From positions 1 to 64,000 of the forward strand of contig OZ025804.1 in the NCBI GenBank assembly GCA_964019425.1: a DNA stretch of 64,000 nt. The letters run 5' to 3'. Made by a program: the position numbers and the translations under genes. Positions 19,572-29,683 of this stretch are shown here, piece by piece. Positions within the stretch are counted from its first letter, which is position 1, and each line of letters begins with the position of its first letter. Source of the DNA: Flectonema sp. DT1601 (Eukaryota; Euglenozoa; Diplonemea; Diplonemida; Diplonemidae). The notes beneath the pieces are model-generated. The model worked only from the letters and a program-made list of their open reading frames with translations, searched no databases and had not been told where the DNA came from.

Positions 19572-20302
19572 TTTGATCTCATCGAAGTACCAGTTAATTA
19601 TGATGTTTACATATAGTGCTCAGAAGTAGTATGGTACGCCATTACACCGAGCGTACCCCAAAAATATGTATCTTGTGTACTGGCTGGGGAAATCCATCGT
19701 AAACTTTTTTCCTGCACGCTATTAATAGTGATTAGTATTAAAGAACAACCCATTTCATCTAAGAAAGCTTTAAAATACAACAATGACCAAAACATATGAG
19801 AGCCATCCCTTGCAGACAAAGTCATAAGTTTTGCAGGCAGAACAGACAAACCATACAGGTTGGCACTAGCGTGGTTTTATTATAAAAAGCAATTCAGCCA
19901 CATAGGATGAAAGCAGTTAGACGGATTATCATAAAAACCAGTCCAATCACACAGGCTGGCCAGGCTAGAAAAACACCAGAAACGTTCTGAGCTATAAGGG
20001 GTAGTGGGTGGAATAATTAAGTGGTTTCTTTTAGTCGCAGTATTAAACCTGAGAATACACTCTGTCTGTGCTTCCAGACTCTTTGTTTTTTTTGTTCTCT
20101 TCACTTCTATGTTTGTCTTTCTTTTATACATTCTTTTAACTTAAGTCTGACAATTAAAAAAAAAAGTTGCATCGCAATTTTTTTATTTATTATTTATTGT
20201 GTGTTGCTATCTTAGGATGAAAATAAGGGTTATCGTGCATTAGCTTTTTCCGTCCCGCTCAGTGTTCCAAAAACGAAAATGTGAGAGAATAACTTCCGTA
20301 TG

Positions 20303-20317
20303 TGCGGGTTTGCGGGT
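20303..20317 (+). repeat. TTTGCGGG tract, rightmost of the series
   Basis: TGTGCGGGTTTGCGGGT: nearly two units, 10 bp downstream (on plus) of the end of the RHS-like gene. No further tract was seen to the right. Confidence 0.8.
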
Positions 20318-20326
20318 GACTGTTGT

Positions 20327-22468
20327 CTACTTCGGCCTCTTGATGAGCTGGGATTCTTCGTGGGATGCTTTCCGCTTCATTGCAGCTGGCGGCTTCAGTT
20401 CACTCCTCGGCCAGAAAGCAGCGAACGGTCCGAAGTAATCATTGAAATTCGAACGATGCACAAGTCCAACGAGTTTCCCTTTTAATAAAGATTTCCAGCT
20501 ACTGGGAAACTCAGCCTGGGTGGAGAATATCAGAACATCGTTATCCCCCACTGCTTTATGTATCTCCGACTTAGCAAAATCCAGAAATGTTTCGTCCGAC
20601 TTAGGAAAAACGGTCTTCAAATACAACTTCTGCTGATAGACTTCAGTGAAGATTTCACCCTGCGAGCTGGTCAGAGGGATAAAGCTGTCGCCTGCAGATG
20701 CAGCTTTTGCATTGATCACAATGGACTTTCCATCTTTGATGTCAACTTCCTTGCTCTCGAGTTTGATATTCCAACTACCGGCCTGGGACTCCTTTTTGAT
20801 TTCCTCAGCCTTCGATTCGCTCTTCGTTGAGATTTTGAATTTACTTTGTAGAACACGCGTGACTAGAACATTATTGAACGTCGGTGGGTTGGAGTCGTCA
20901 GCCCAAAGCATCCCTTTGTGGAAGTCCTTGAGGCTCATAGTCTCACCACCATTCTTATGTACCCTCGACAGAAACATTCGGAACCATGCCCCGAACTGCT
21001 CCCACTGTACTTCACTAACTGGTGTCGCCCCTTGCCAACCTTGCAGAATGTGCCCGTTTTTCTGCTTTTTATTCATGAGTAACCAGATCGGTGCAATTAT
21101 CAGTTTCTGGTTCTCAATTCTGAGAAGCCCATGCTGAGTGAAGGTACTCACATGAAGCTGCTTGTCCTCCCCAACTGGAATGTTAGCATCGTCTCGTCCT
21201 GGGATAAGCGTATCTCTCAGGAAGCAGGCCTTTAATAAGGCGGTCACATGATCAGACTCGAATCCCCCGAATCCCGATTTATTCGAACTCAGCTGTTCAG
21301 CAACTTCACTGTAGAGTTGGATATCAGTCATAGATTGCTCCGTATTGTTCGCAATGATATTCATCAAAACCTCCACGGCCCTGCCATGTCCCCCCATGAC
21401 GCTGAGCTGTTCCTGGGTGATTCGGATTTGTTTCCCGTTTACCAATGGGACAGTAATTAGCTTTGGCAGAGGAATCCATGCTTTCTCGGTGCTGGATTGC
21501 TTTAGAGCTTCGATAGCCGTAATACTTGCAGTGCAGGAACACAGCGGGAAGATGAAATGCCTCCGACGTTGGCACAAAATGTAATCGCCGCTCACAACGT
21601 TGCAAAGAAATATGCGGAGAGGGTCGTCTTCAGGTAGTTTCATGGGTTTCCCAGCCAAGTTATGCACGCCATCAATCATCAGTAACACAGCTGATGGCTT
21701 GTCGTTGTCTTTTGCCAGGTAATCCAGTACATCACCAAGGGTCAGCCCTTGATTTCCATTAGCGATCTCGAATTGACTATAACTGATAGTCTGATCAGAA
21801 AGGTAGTAAAGGATCCGCAGCGGGACTTGCTCACGAGTATTCAATTTCTTGTCCACCGGTGTGCTATTCTCAAAGGTTACTTGGAACACCAACACTTGGC
21901 TGAATGTCTTGGAATCTTCCGCCAGTTTCTTCAGCATCTTCGGCGCTTCCTGAAGCGCCCGACTCTTGCCCTCGCCAATGCCACAAACAAGAAGGGGTAC
22001 AGGACTGCTATTCTTATCTAAATTCTCCTTGCTGTTAAACTTATTTAGGTTGTTACCGAATGTCTTACAAAGCTCTTTTTTGAATCCCCCATTCTCTTGA
22101 TAGTCCCATTTCGATCCAGTTGAAGAAACAAGAACATGAGGGTTCGATAATTTCTTCCGCAAGTCTTCTTCACTAACTTTGTTCAAAATATCCGCAACGA
22201 TTTCACGGGGTTTTTTCTGTGTGTGGATTGGTTTTTTTATTGAACGAAGGGCTGTCGGTGACCAATACAAAAAAAGGTCGGACCGATCAGGCAGGTTTAC
22301 CCCGAAACAAATTAGACATGAATCATTATAACTGGATCCTGTACACAAAATCGCATGCTTTAAATAAACTACCAGAGAAAGAAATGCTGTCAAGTCAAAT
22401 TGACCCAGGGACCACGCACTACAGGTTGAGCATCCCATGCCCTGCAGGTCGTTACAGCTTGAAAACAT
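20327..22468 (-). CDS. RHS/Crinkler-like P-loop NTPase
   Basis: Open frame of 713 codons. A Walker A box GIGEGKS lies near residue 165, and AVLLMIDGVHNL further on fits Walker B, so the core is a P-loop NTPase like those of retrotransposon hot spot (RHS) and Crinkler-type proteins. The C-terminus ends in a basic KRKASHEESQLIKRPK, a possible nuclear signal. The first 80 or so codons coincide with a dispersed repeat (22300-22460) and intron-like sequence; a good acceptor, CCACACACAG, lies at about 22216, so the real coding part probably begins at or below 22215 and the first exon is missing or elsewhere. No nuclease domain is obvious at the C-terminus. Family assignment is moderate. Confidence 0.6.
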   Translation of the reverse strand: MFSSCNDLQGMGCSTCSAWSLGQFDLTAFLSLVVYLKHAILCTGSSYNDSCLICFGVNLPDRSDLFLYWSPTALRSIKKPIHTQKKPREIVADILNKVSEEDLRKKLSNPHVLVSSTGSKWDYQENGGFKKELCKTFGNNLNKFNSKENLDKNSSPVPLLVCGIGEGKSRALQEAPKMLKKLAEDSKTFSQVLVFQVTFENSTPVDKKLNTREQVPLRILYYLSDQTISYSQFEIANGNQGLTLGDVLDYLAKDNDKPSAVLLMIDGVHNLAGKPMKLPEDDPLRIFLCNVVSGDYILCQRRRHFIFPLCSCTASITAIEALKQSSTEKAWIPLPKLITVPLVNGKQIRITQEQLSVMGGHGRAVEVLMNIIANNTEQSMTDIQLYSEVAEQLSSNKSGFGGFESDHVTALLKACFLRDTLIPGRDDANIPVGEDKQLHVSTFTQHGLLRIENQKLIIAPIWLLMNKKQKNGHILQGWQGATPVSEVQWEQFGAWFRMFLSRVHKNGGETMSLKDFHKGMLWADDSNPPTFNNVLVTRVLQSKFKISTKSESKAEEIKKESQAGSWNIKLESKEVDIKDGKSIVINAKAASAGDSFIPLTSSQGEIFTEVYQQKLYLKTVFPKSDETFLDFAKSEIHKAVGDNDVLIFSTQAEFPSSWKSLLKGKLVGLVHRSNFNDYFGPFAAFWPRSELKPPAAMKRKASHEESQLIKRPK
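22300..22460. repeat. 160-bp dispersed repeat with stem-loop (copy 2)
   Basis: Matches 40855-40990: a shared ACAAATTAGACATGAATCAT, the spacing before AAATTGACCC, and the stem-loop at 22419-22447 (one A-C mismatch in the stem). It overlaps the presumed 5' end of the RHS-like gene. Confidence 0.7.
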
Positions 22469-22683
22469 TAATGCATTAATGGGAAACCAATAAAAATTAT
22501 CTGGGTGGGTAGTAACGGGATGAGAAAAAAAGAAAAGAAAAATACATTACAAGAATTTGGGAGGGGGTGAGACTTTGACAATGTAAAAACAGTGACAACT
22601 TTAGGAAAAAGAGAAAACTATATTTTTTGTATGTAAGTATGACCAGAAGACGTTGTCAAATCTGGTAATTCGGGACCACGTAC

Positions 22684-22712
22684 TAACAGGTTGAGTGTCC
22701 TATGCCCTGTGG
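22684..22712 (+). repeat. Conserved stem-loop, copy 3
   Basis: ACAGG and CCTGT pair around TTGAGTGTCCTATGC. It is followed by CGTAGACGTTTCG, as in copy 4 at 24751. Confidence 0.65.
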
Positions 22713-22734
22713 TCCGTAGACGTTTCGATTCACT

Positions 22735-23577
22735 TCTTGTTGAAGCTGGAGCTGGGCCTTGGCATACCACATCTGAGGTTGCTTCATTTTCATCCACCTT
22801 CGGAATAGTTCTCCTTAGTCTTCGTTGTTAAGGCTTATGGAGTTTTGGTGGTGGAAGTGTAGTTGAATTGCCTCTAGTTGTGCTCTGACTATCTCTGAGT
22901 GATTTCATAATCTCATCAGTTTGTCGTATATTCCAACCTTTGATTGCAGTTGGTGGTGGCAGTACAGGTTCCGGAGTAGGAGTCGGAATCCTGTAATCTG
23001 TATTCATGGTGTTGATGGCAACTGACTTGGCTCTGGAGGGTGCACCTTGAGTTTTAAGAATAGTCTTCGGATTTTTAACTGTTTTCGTCACCTGTTTTTC
23101 TGGTGTACGAGGCGTTAGGTGTTTTGATCCTCGGTGACTGTTAGGGTCTCATCATTGGACATGTACTGATTCAGGATAGTACTAATTTCCTCAAGTATTT
23201 CCTTGTGCGGTAAATTAGTGTACATGTCACTAAAGTCAAAGGACTTAACATTTCTATAGCTGAGACAAGTGTCGTTAGCTTTAATATATTTAGCTACCTC
23301 ATCAACATTGTCAACTATGAAATATTTCTGTATTCCGGTTTTCCTTTCTTCCTCTTTTTCTATCGTTTTAATTCTAAACAATAGCGTTTTTAAGATGCCT
23401 GACAGTTCTTTTGACATCTCTGTGGTTGCAGTGAGAGGTTTGCCTGTAAACAAACAGTTGTCACCTTCCTTTTGAATATCGAAGTTTGTTTTTGAGGAAG
23501 AACCAGCTATGAAACGAAACTTCATCGGTTTCTTGTGAAACTTCGGACTACCATAAAGATATGGTAAGTTGTTTGTG
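22735..23577 (-). mobile_element. Penelope-like retroelement relic, copy A
   Basis: On the minus strand, 23577 down to 23115 encodes Penelope-like RT sequence: LPYLYGSPKFHKKPMKFRF followed by IAGSS, then KSFDFSDMYTNLPH (motif A). Sequence after motif A is missing. Below it, 22828-23091 is an 87-codon Pro/Thr-rich frame of unknown nature that is also present in copy B. The RT family is identified by the LPYLYG-PKxHK and SFDFSDMYTN blocks. It is a partial, non-functional copy, over 95 percent identical to copy B by eye, so recently duplicated. Confidence 0.65.
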
Positions 23578-24495
23578 TGTCTGAAGCCGTGTTTTTCTCT
23601 TAGGTTTAGCCACATGATTCTTTTTCAAGTTGACTTTATCTTCGTTGGGTTCATTGGTGACATTCTTTAAAGAAATATTCGAATTATCCATCGTAACCTT
23701 TTTATTCCCATTTAAAAATTTATCCTTCCATGAAATACTCGGGTTAACTTGAGCTTTCTTAAAGGGGTCCTTGTTCTTTTGTGGATCAATCTGATAATGT
23801 TTGATCTTTTGAGAGGCGTTAAAGCATGCCTTGCTTCCATTGGTCTTGTGCTCAAAGTCTATGGTTTTTTCCATGATTTTGGAGCCATCTTTAATGAAAT
23901 GCCTTTTCGGTATCTTATTAATGTTGTTAGAGTCATACACCTGACATATAAAACCTAACTCGGATAGATCAAAGGACCAGGGAGATTTTATTGATCCAGT
24001 CTTCAATATCTTGGATTTTCTGTGTATTTGGGATATCAAGCGACCGTAAGCGGCGGCATCGTGCCAGGTGAGAGTGTAAAGCACATCTGTGAGGACGTGA
24101 CGTAAGTTCAACAAGATTTCCATGACGGGTGGGTCCACCGCCAATTACTTTCCATTCAGCATCTCTACAATGCAAAAAGCCCATCTCCTTTCGATCAAAT
24201 CGTTTATGACAAGTGTCTTCAGCTGAGTCACGTGTCCCACACAGTATCAGAAAGTTGGAAAAGGTGTCATCAACCCACCGCACATTAGCTTCGTCACAAA
24301 AGTCTGGATTTCTGAAGATATGTGCAACTGTACCGCCATTTCTGCCACACACCATACATTTTTTACCAAGGGTTAAACTCACAGCTAACTTCAGGTCTGA
24401 TGGCTTTCCCCCTGATGAACTAAGCTTTTTTGTTGATCCGTATTGTGTAAACTCTGGATCGAAGAAGTTCTCAAATGGTGCGGCTGCCGCCTGTT
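23548..24495 (-). pseudogene. HNH-domain exon, RHS/Crinkler-type fragment
   Basis: The exon opens after an acceptor, TTTAAACACTAACAG, near 24496 and shows CMVCGRNGGTVAHIF, then NFLILCGT, CHKRFDRKEMGFLHC: a Cys-pair HNH endonuclease layout unlike the HNH_2 type at 13.2 kb. Downstream it continues as Lys-rich sequence spread over two overlapping frames and stops where Penelope-like sequence begins near 23600. The first exon is not visible. It is probably a degraded gene of a modular NTPase/nuclease family, or one exon of it. Confidence 0.5.
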
Positions 24496-24750
24496 AGTGT
24501 TTAAATGAGTTGCTTTTCAGGTTGTTGTGGGTTACAGGGCCCCCCGTGAAACTTTGACAATGTAAAAACAGTAACAACTTTAGGGTATTAAAAACATAAT
24601 TAATATCAAGTACTTGACTGGTAAATATTTGTAGTTGTTAATCAAAGAAAATTACGTTTAGAAAAAAGAAAACATAAAAAGAGAAAACTATATTTTATGT
24701 CTTACTGACCAGAAGACGTTGTCGAATCTGGTAATTCGGGGGACACGTTC

Positions 24751-24779
24751 TAACAGGTTGAGCGTCCTATGCCCTGTAG
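24751..24779 (+). repeat. Conserved stem-loop, copy 4
   Basis: ACAGG and CCTGT pair around TTGAGCGTCCTATGC. It marks the edge of the second duplicate (24545-25740), as copy 3 marks the first. Confidence 0.65.
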
Positions 24780-24794
24780 TCCGTAGACGTTTCG

Positions 24795-25975
24795 ATTCAC
24801 TTCTTGTTGAAGCTGGAGCTGGGCCACATCTGAGGTTGCTTCATTTTCATCCACCTTAGGAATAGTTCTCCTTAGTCTTCGTTGTTAAGGCTTATGGAGT
24901 TTTGGTGGTGGAAGTGTAGTTGAATTGCCTCTAGTTGTGCTCTGACTATCTCTGAGTGATTTCATAATCTCATCAGTTTGTCGTATATTCCAACCTTTGA
25001 TTGCAGTTGGTGGCAGTACAGGTGGCAGTACAGGTGGCAGTACAGGTTCCGGAGTAGGAGTCGGAAACCTGTAATCTGTATTCATGGTGTTGATGGCAAC
25101 TGACTTAGCTCTGGCGGGTGCACCTTGAGTTTTAAGAATACTCTTCGGATTTTCAAATGTTTTCGTCACCTATTTTTCTGGTGTACGAGGCGTTAGGTGT
25201 TTGATCCTCGGTGACTCCATGGGTTGCGGTTCATCTGTCTTTTGCATCTTCGTTATTTGAAAATGCGAAACCATTCCCTGGCATCATTGGACATGTACTG
25301 ATTCAGGATAGTACTAATTTCCTCAAGTACTTCCTTGTGCGGTAAATTAGTGTACATGTCACTAAAGTCAAAGGACTTAACATTTCTATAGCTGAGACAA
25401 GTGTCGTTAGCTTTAATATATTTAGCTACCTCATCAACATTGTCAACTATGAAATATTTCTGTATTCCGGTTTTCCTTTCTTCTTCTTTTTCTATCGTTT
25501 TAATTCTAAACAATAGCGTTTTTAAGATGCCTGACAGTTCTTTTGACATCTTGGCGGTTGTAGTGAGAGGTTTGCCTCTAAACAAACAGTTGTCACCTTC
25601 CTTTTGAATATCGAAGTTTGTTTTTGAGGAAGAACCAGCTATGAAACGAAACTTCATCGGTTTCTTGTGAAACTTCGGACTACCATAAAGATATGGTAAG
25701 TTGTTTGTGTGTCTGAAGCCGTGTTTTTTGTTAAGTTTTTCTAACCTAATCATTTCCTCCTTGGTCTCTTCAATGTTGTATTCTTTGTAGACATTACAAC
25801 CGTTGATTTGGTTGTTGAGGGTTTGTTGGTACAAATGTCTACAACACAGAGCTAGGTCGTGTGTTGTCTTGTCAATCTGGAGAAAATCCATGTGTTCTTT
25901 GATTTTAGTAATCTCTTTTTGTACCGTTTGTAGTTCATTATTGTTTTGTAATGGTGGCATATTACTGATGTAACC
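24795..25975 (-). mobile_element. Penelope-like retroelement relic, copy B
   Basis: Longer than copy A. From 25960 the frame has the N-terminal Penelope-like region (KEHMDFLQIDKTTHDLALCC, matching the family's DK box), then LPYLYGSPKFHKKP and SFDFSDMYTNLPH, ending near 25253. The 24885-25169 frame is the Pro-rich counterpart of 22828-23091, with a short in-frame expansion (VLPP x3). No GIY-YIG endonuclease is seen. It directly follows the RHS-like gene at 26006, whose end it truncates. Confidence 0.65.
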
Positions 25976-26005
25976 TCTCAGGTAGTTTTTAGAAAAATCG
26001 CAAGA

Positions 26006-27620
26006 TTAGTAAACTTGATGTGGTGTGGCACTGTTGAGCGGCTTTGTGAGAACTGCAGCGAGGTGGTCCTCAACAAATGAAATGTGAAGCGTTTGAAACA
26101 TGCATGCTCTATAAAGTCCACTAGCTATGCGTGAAGCAAGACCAGCTGTACCAAAACACTTTCCGTCATTAATCACTCCGGGGAGACTCACAATCGCACG
26201 GGGATTACCAGCACACATATTCAATGACCACTCAGTTACCAGATCCCCTGCCCCTTTAAGCCCGTCACTTAATAGATTCAGGGCATTTTCATGAGTTAGG
26301 TTTGTTAATACGATTTTACGACAACTACCTACAGACTCGGTCACTTCGTTATCAAACAACTCGGTGAGTGACGTCCAGACAAATCGTATCTCGGGTAACT
26401 TGTTATTGGTGCATCTGTCCTGATAGGCCATCAGGGCAGTTCTCAGCGCTTTGCATCGATCTGTTGCACGACTCTTGAGATTTGATTCATCCACACTTTG
26501 TTTCCGAAGCACCATAATGTGATGTTCACGCAATTTAATAAGTTCATCAACACAGACAATCAAAGGGATCTCATCAGATAGCTCAAGCTTCTGTCGAAAG
26601 GCTGTGATCACCCCATGTAAGTCTACAATACAATGCGGTTTAAATCCACATCTCGTCTGGTGTTTGACAGGACAAGCTGACGAGCTAAGGCAACAAGCCG
26701 ACCCATCTTCCCATCATCGATAATCTGTGTATCTTCATAAAAGGTCATCATAATAGCTCGCTCGGGATACCATTCATGCATGATCCCTTTACGCAACAAA
26801 AAGGTCTTTCCTGAACCTGGGATTCCTACAGTTGTTATGACACTCCACCTTTCATTTTCACGTTCTGAATCCAATGCCTTGCAAAGTGCTGTGTGTGCAT
26901 CGTCCCTTTCAAGGAGCGGCTTATCCGCATAATCCTTTCTCATTTTTGAAAGGTCAAAAATCCTCACTAAATCATCTGCTGTGTAAGGAACAACAAGCAT
27001 CTTCTGCGTGGGTGATAGGTTTTTTAGTGAACAAGTATAGCAGCAACAATCAATCCTAGGGCTGTAATGTGACCAAAAATACAGGGAAAAGGGGTAGGGA
27101 TACCTTAGGTGCCTTTGCACCTAAGGTATCCCTACCCCTTTTCCCCGTTTACTCTTTTTTCAAAAGAAGTCAAAAAACCGGTTTTTACCCCCGCCCGTAA
27201 TGGGTTAAAGAAAATGTAAAAAAATATACCTCAGCTCCATTGAAAACAATCAGCCCGAAGGGCTGTACTGTGACCAATACAAAAAAAGGTTGGACCTGTT
27301 CAGACAGGTTTCCCCCGAAATGCGTTACAAAGAAAAAGTAAAAGGTATACCTCAGAAGACTTCTCCAACAACCCGATGTATCTAATCTTCTCTGCCTCCA
27401 GTTTCTGTAACCGAGCGAACTTCTTCTTCGCAAGCTCTTGTCTTTTTGTTAAAGAGGTTGCTGTTTCCAATAGTTGTTCGAATTCGTCAACATCGGGTAC
27501 TTCTTCTTCTTCAGCAATCTTCTTTATTTCACTCTTTTTTACATCAATCTCCGCTACGGTCGCCTTCCATTGTTTTCTATAATCCTGGTCACCCTGCAGG
27601 TCACTTGGTGGAGATGTCAT
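26006..27620 (-). pseudogene. RHS/Crinkler-like NTPase gene, 2 exons, 3' end lost
   Basis: Exon 1 (27351-27620, 90 codons) encodes an acidic/basic coiled coil. It ends GAG|GTATAC in phase 0, and exon 2 resumes at 27003 after CACCCACGCAG in phase 0. Exon 2 has a Walker A box VGIPGSGKTFLLR and, lower down, IPLIVCVDEL (Walker B). A coiled-coil N-terminus plus P-loop ATPase is the layout of RHS/Crinkler-type proteins. The coding sequence lies in more than one frame and stops at 26006 next to a Penelope-like relic, so this looks like a truncated family member. The intron-like stretch holds a perfect long hairpin (27084-27145). Confidence 0.6.
27084..27145. repeat. Perfect 29-bp inverted repeat, 4-nt loop
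   Basis: Arms at 27084-27112 and 27117-27145 are exact reverse complements around a CTTT loop. The hairpin lies inside the 347-bp intron of the RHS-like gene. It could be a tiny palindromic element, a relic of an inverted insertion, or a structured intron feature. Confidence 0.9.
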
Positions 27621-28564
27621 GGTTTTTGTTTTGCTTTTGGGTGTTGTTGTTGTTTTTTGAGGAGGGTATCCTGTGGGAAATAGATCGTTAAACCTGGGTT
27701 ACCTGTATTAAATCTCCTGCATGAGACTGCTTCCTTGCATCAGCATAATTAACTGATTTCTTTTTCGAGCTTTGCCAACAATCTCTTTGTCCTCTCCATG
27801 TTTCCCTCTGACCAGTCTAAATGTATGTAGATCTAAAGGTGAAACTGTGGATGAAATGATTTTCTATCTGTTCAGCACTACCCAAAAGTATAGAAGGAGA
27901 TGTGCCTGTCACAGCACTACTCAAAGTAGAAATAATCGCAATGCCTGTCATAGCACTATTCGAAGTAGAAAGAGATATATGCCTGTTACAGCACTGCTCT
28001 GTTGTTAGATACTAAAGAAAAAAAACAGAACGAGTATCCAAGCCTTGGACGAAGTACACACCTACCACCCAAGAAGCCGATCGCAGACCTTCTTTAGGGG
28101 TAGGGCATACCAATAAGTCCAACAGAATGGCCACAAAAGGAAGTCGAGAAAAACGGAATTGGTTTCTTTTTTGTTTTGCATCCGCTTTTTTCTTGTTTGG
28201 AATGTTAATCTTTTTTCGACTTGTAAAAATATGGGAGGTAATAAATAATTAGCGGATCGATATTGGTATTGGTAAAATGGATGAATCATAACTACTAGTC
28301 AGATTCTTCGGATTCCTCGAATTCTTCTGAGTAGCTGTCGTCTTCAGTAGGGACTGATCTAGTAGAGTCCTGACTGTCCAGACTACAATCCGAATCATCG
28401 TCACTCTCGGATTCGAGCAAGTCCTTACTCTTCGCACCTTTTTGTTTTTAGTTGCGATATGTTGCGATATCAGATAGCATCTCCTGTTTTCGAAATGAAT
28501 GAATAAATACAGCACAACTTGGTTTGTGAATCCTGTTAAAGAGTTAAAAATGCTAACTCGAATT
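27621..28564. other. No clear gene; 46-bp triplicate and an acidic reading frame
   Basis: 27870-28000 has about three degenerate 46-bp repeats (GCCTGT-ACAGCACT-GTAGAAA). On the minus strand, about 28430 to 28294 reads as a very acidic tail (DLLESESDDDSDCSLDSQDS and EEFEESEESD, then a stop) with no start of its own. It may be a 3' exon of an unseen gene. Confidence 0.35.
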
Positions 28565-29234
28565 TTACAAGTTTAGGAACCTATCACTCAACCCAAAATA
28601 CAGGGAATCATCGGTGTACCATAGTTTGTGTGTATGCACTGCTGGATCAAATGTGTAACCGCTTCCCACATGCGATAAACCTGTTAATGTACCACGAAAG
28701 TCATCTTTCTCAACTGGAATACCCACGACATCACCTGAAACAAAGAAACGTAGATCGGACGAATATGTGTGTGTGATTGAAGTAATCCAACCTACTTTGC
28801 CTGTACTGTAAATGTATGTGATCTCAATTGATTCGCCCTTGATACCAAGAGGCATTACCACCCATGATCCCTTTTGTTTGACGGTAGCATTGATGACTAC
28901 CAATCGGTTGGATTAAAGAATAGTCGATACACATGTCAATTAGTTTACCAATCATTTCAGAAGCGTATTCCTTTGTGTTTGCATCAACTCCGTCTGTGAA
29001 AAAGAAAGTCTTGGACTCTCCACGCGCTCTGCTATTTCGTGCAATATGTTTCTTAACGGAAAATCTAAAAGCTTCATCTACTGTTTCTTTGCAATTTCGT
29101 TTAAGTACCTCATGCTTCAGGTTGCTGTACATGGTGGTGAAGTCATAAGTTTTGGGTTCGGCGTAGCTCTCCACCACATCACTTGTGACATGTCCTTCCT
29201 GATAACAAAAAGAAGAAAGAATGATTGCAAACAA
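28565..29234 (-). pseudogene. Penelope-like RT relic (third lineage)
   Basis: On the minus strand, KTYDFTTMYSNLKHEVLKRN is a motif A block like SFDFSDMYTNLPH of copies A and B but clearly diverged, and IDYSLIQPIGSHQCYRQTKGIMGG fits motif B and its lead-in. After that the sequence (28565-28903) no longer resembles an RT. An acceptor, TTCTTTTTGTTATCAG, precedes EGHVTSDVVES at 29190, so the piece may be spliced to an upstream exon carried in the 517-bp repeat. Confidence 0.5.
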
Positions 29235-29683
29235 ACTAACAGAACAAACAACAAATTAATAACCTAAAGTCAGCGGCAAAACCTTTCCCCCCCGACCCCG
29301 ACACGCAAGGCGTATTTGTTTGTGCGTTCAGGGGAATCACCACACGGAAGGAATGCCATTCGCTAGACTTTAAAAGAAAGGTACGAAATCAACGAAAAGA
29401 AAGTGTTTATAAAAATTATTTAAAAAAAAGAAAATAAAGAAATGTTGCGCCGGGAAGGTCATTTGGGGAATTGAAATGTGAAAGTGAACTGATTACATTG
29501 CAAAACAATCGCGTTATTACAATACAGTACCTATACAAAAGTACAATATTATCATTATCATTGTTAGTTTTATAATTATTATTTCTCACCAGGGGGGCGT
29601 GACTCCTGCGTGAAGAAGGAATCACACAACCCCCCACTCCTGAAGACTTGTAACTGCCGTGAGGCCGTCATCACAACGACAAC
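29167..29683. repeat. 517-bp direct repeat, left copy
   Basis: Matches 35328-35844 without a gap; I see three differences. The minus strand contains an exon-like MTASRQLQVFRSGG up to a GTGAG donor at about 29588, a roughly 400-bp intron-like stretch and the acceptor at about 29190. Confidence 0.9.

Noticed and set aside
22912-22919. CTGATGAG on the minus strand (also in the second duplicate near 24973), as in a hammerhead ribozyme of Penelope-like elements
   Set aside because: Between it and the next GAAA there is no pairing for stem II, and it lies in an open frame; likely chance.
27185-27433. Separate small gene between the RHS exons
   Set aside because: Sequence is intron, with a repeated donor-like segment.
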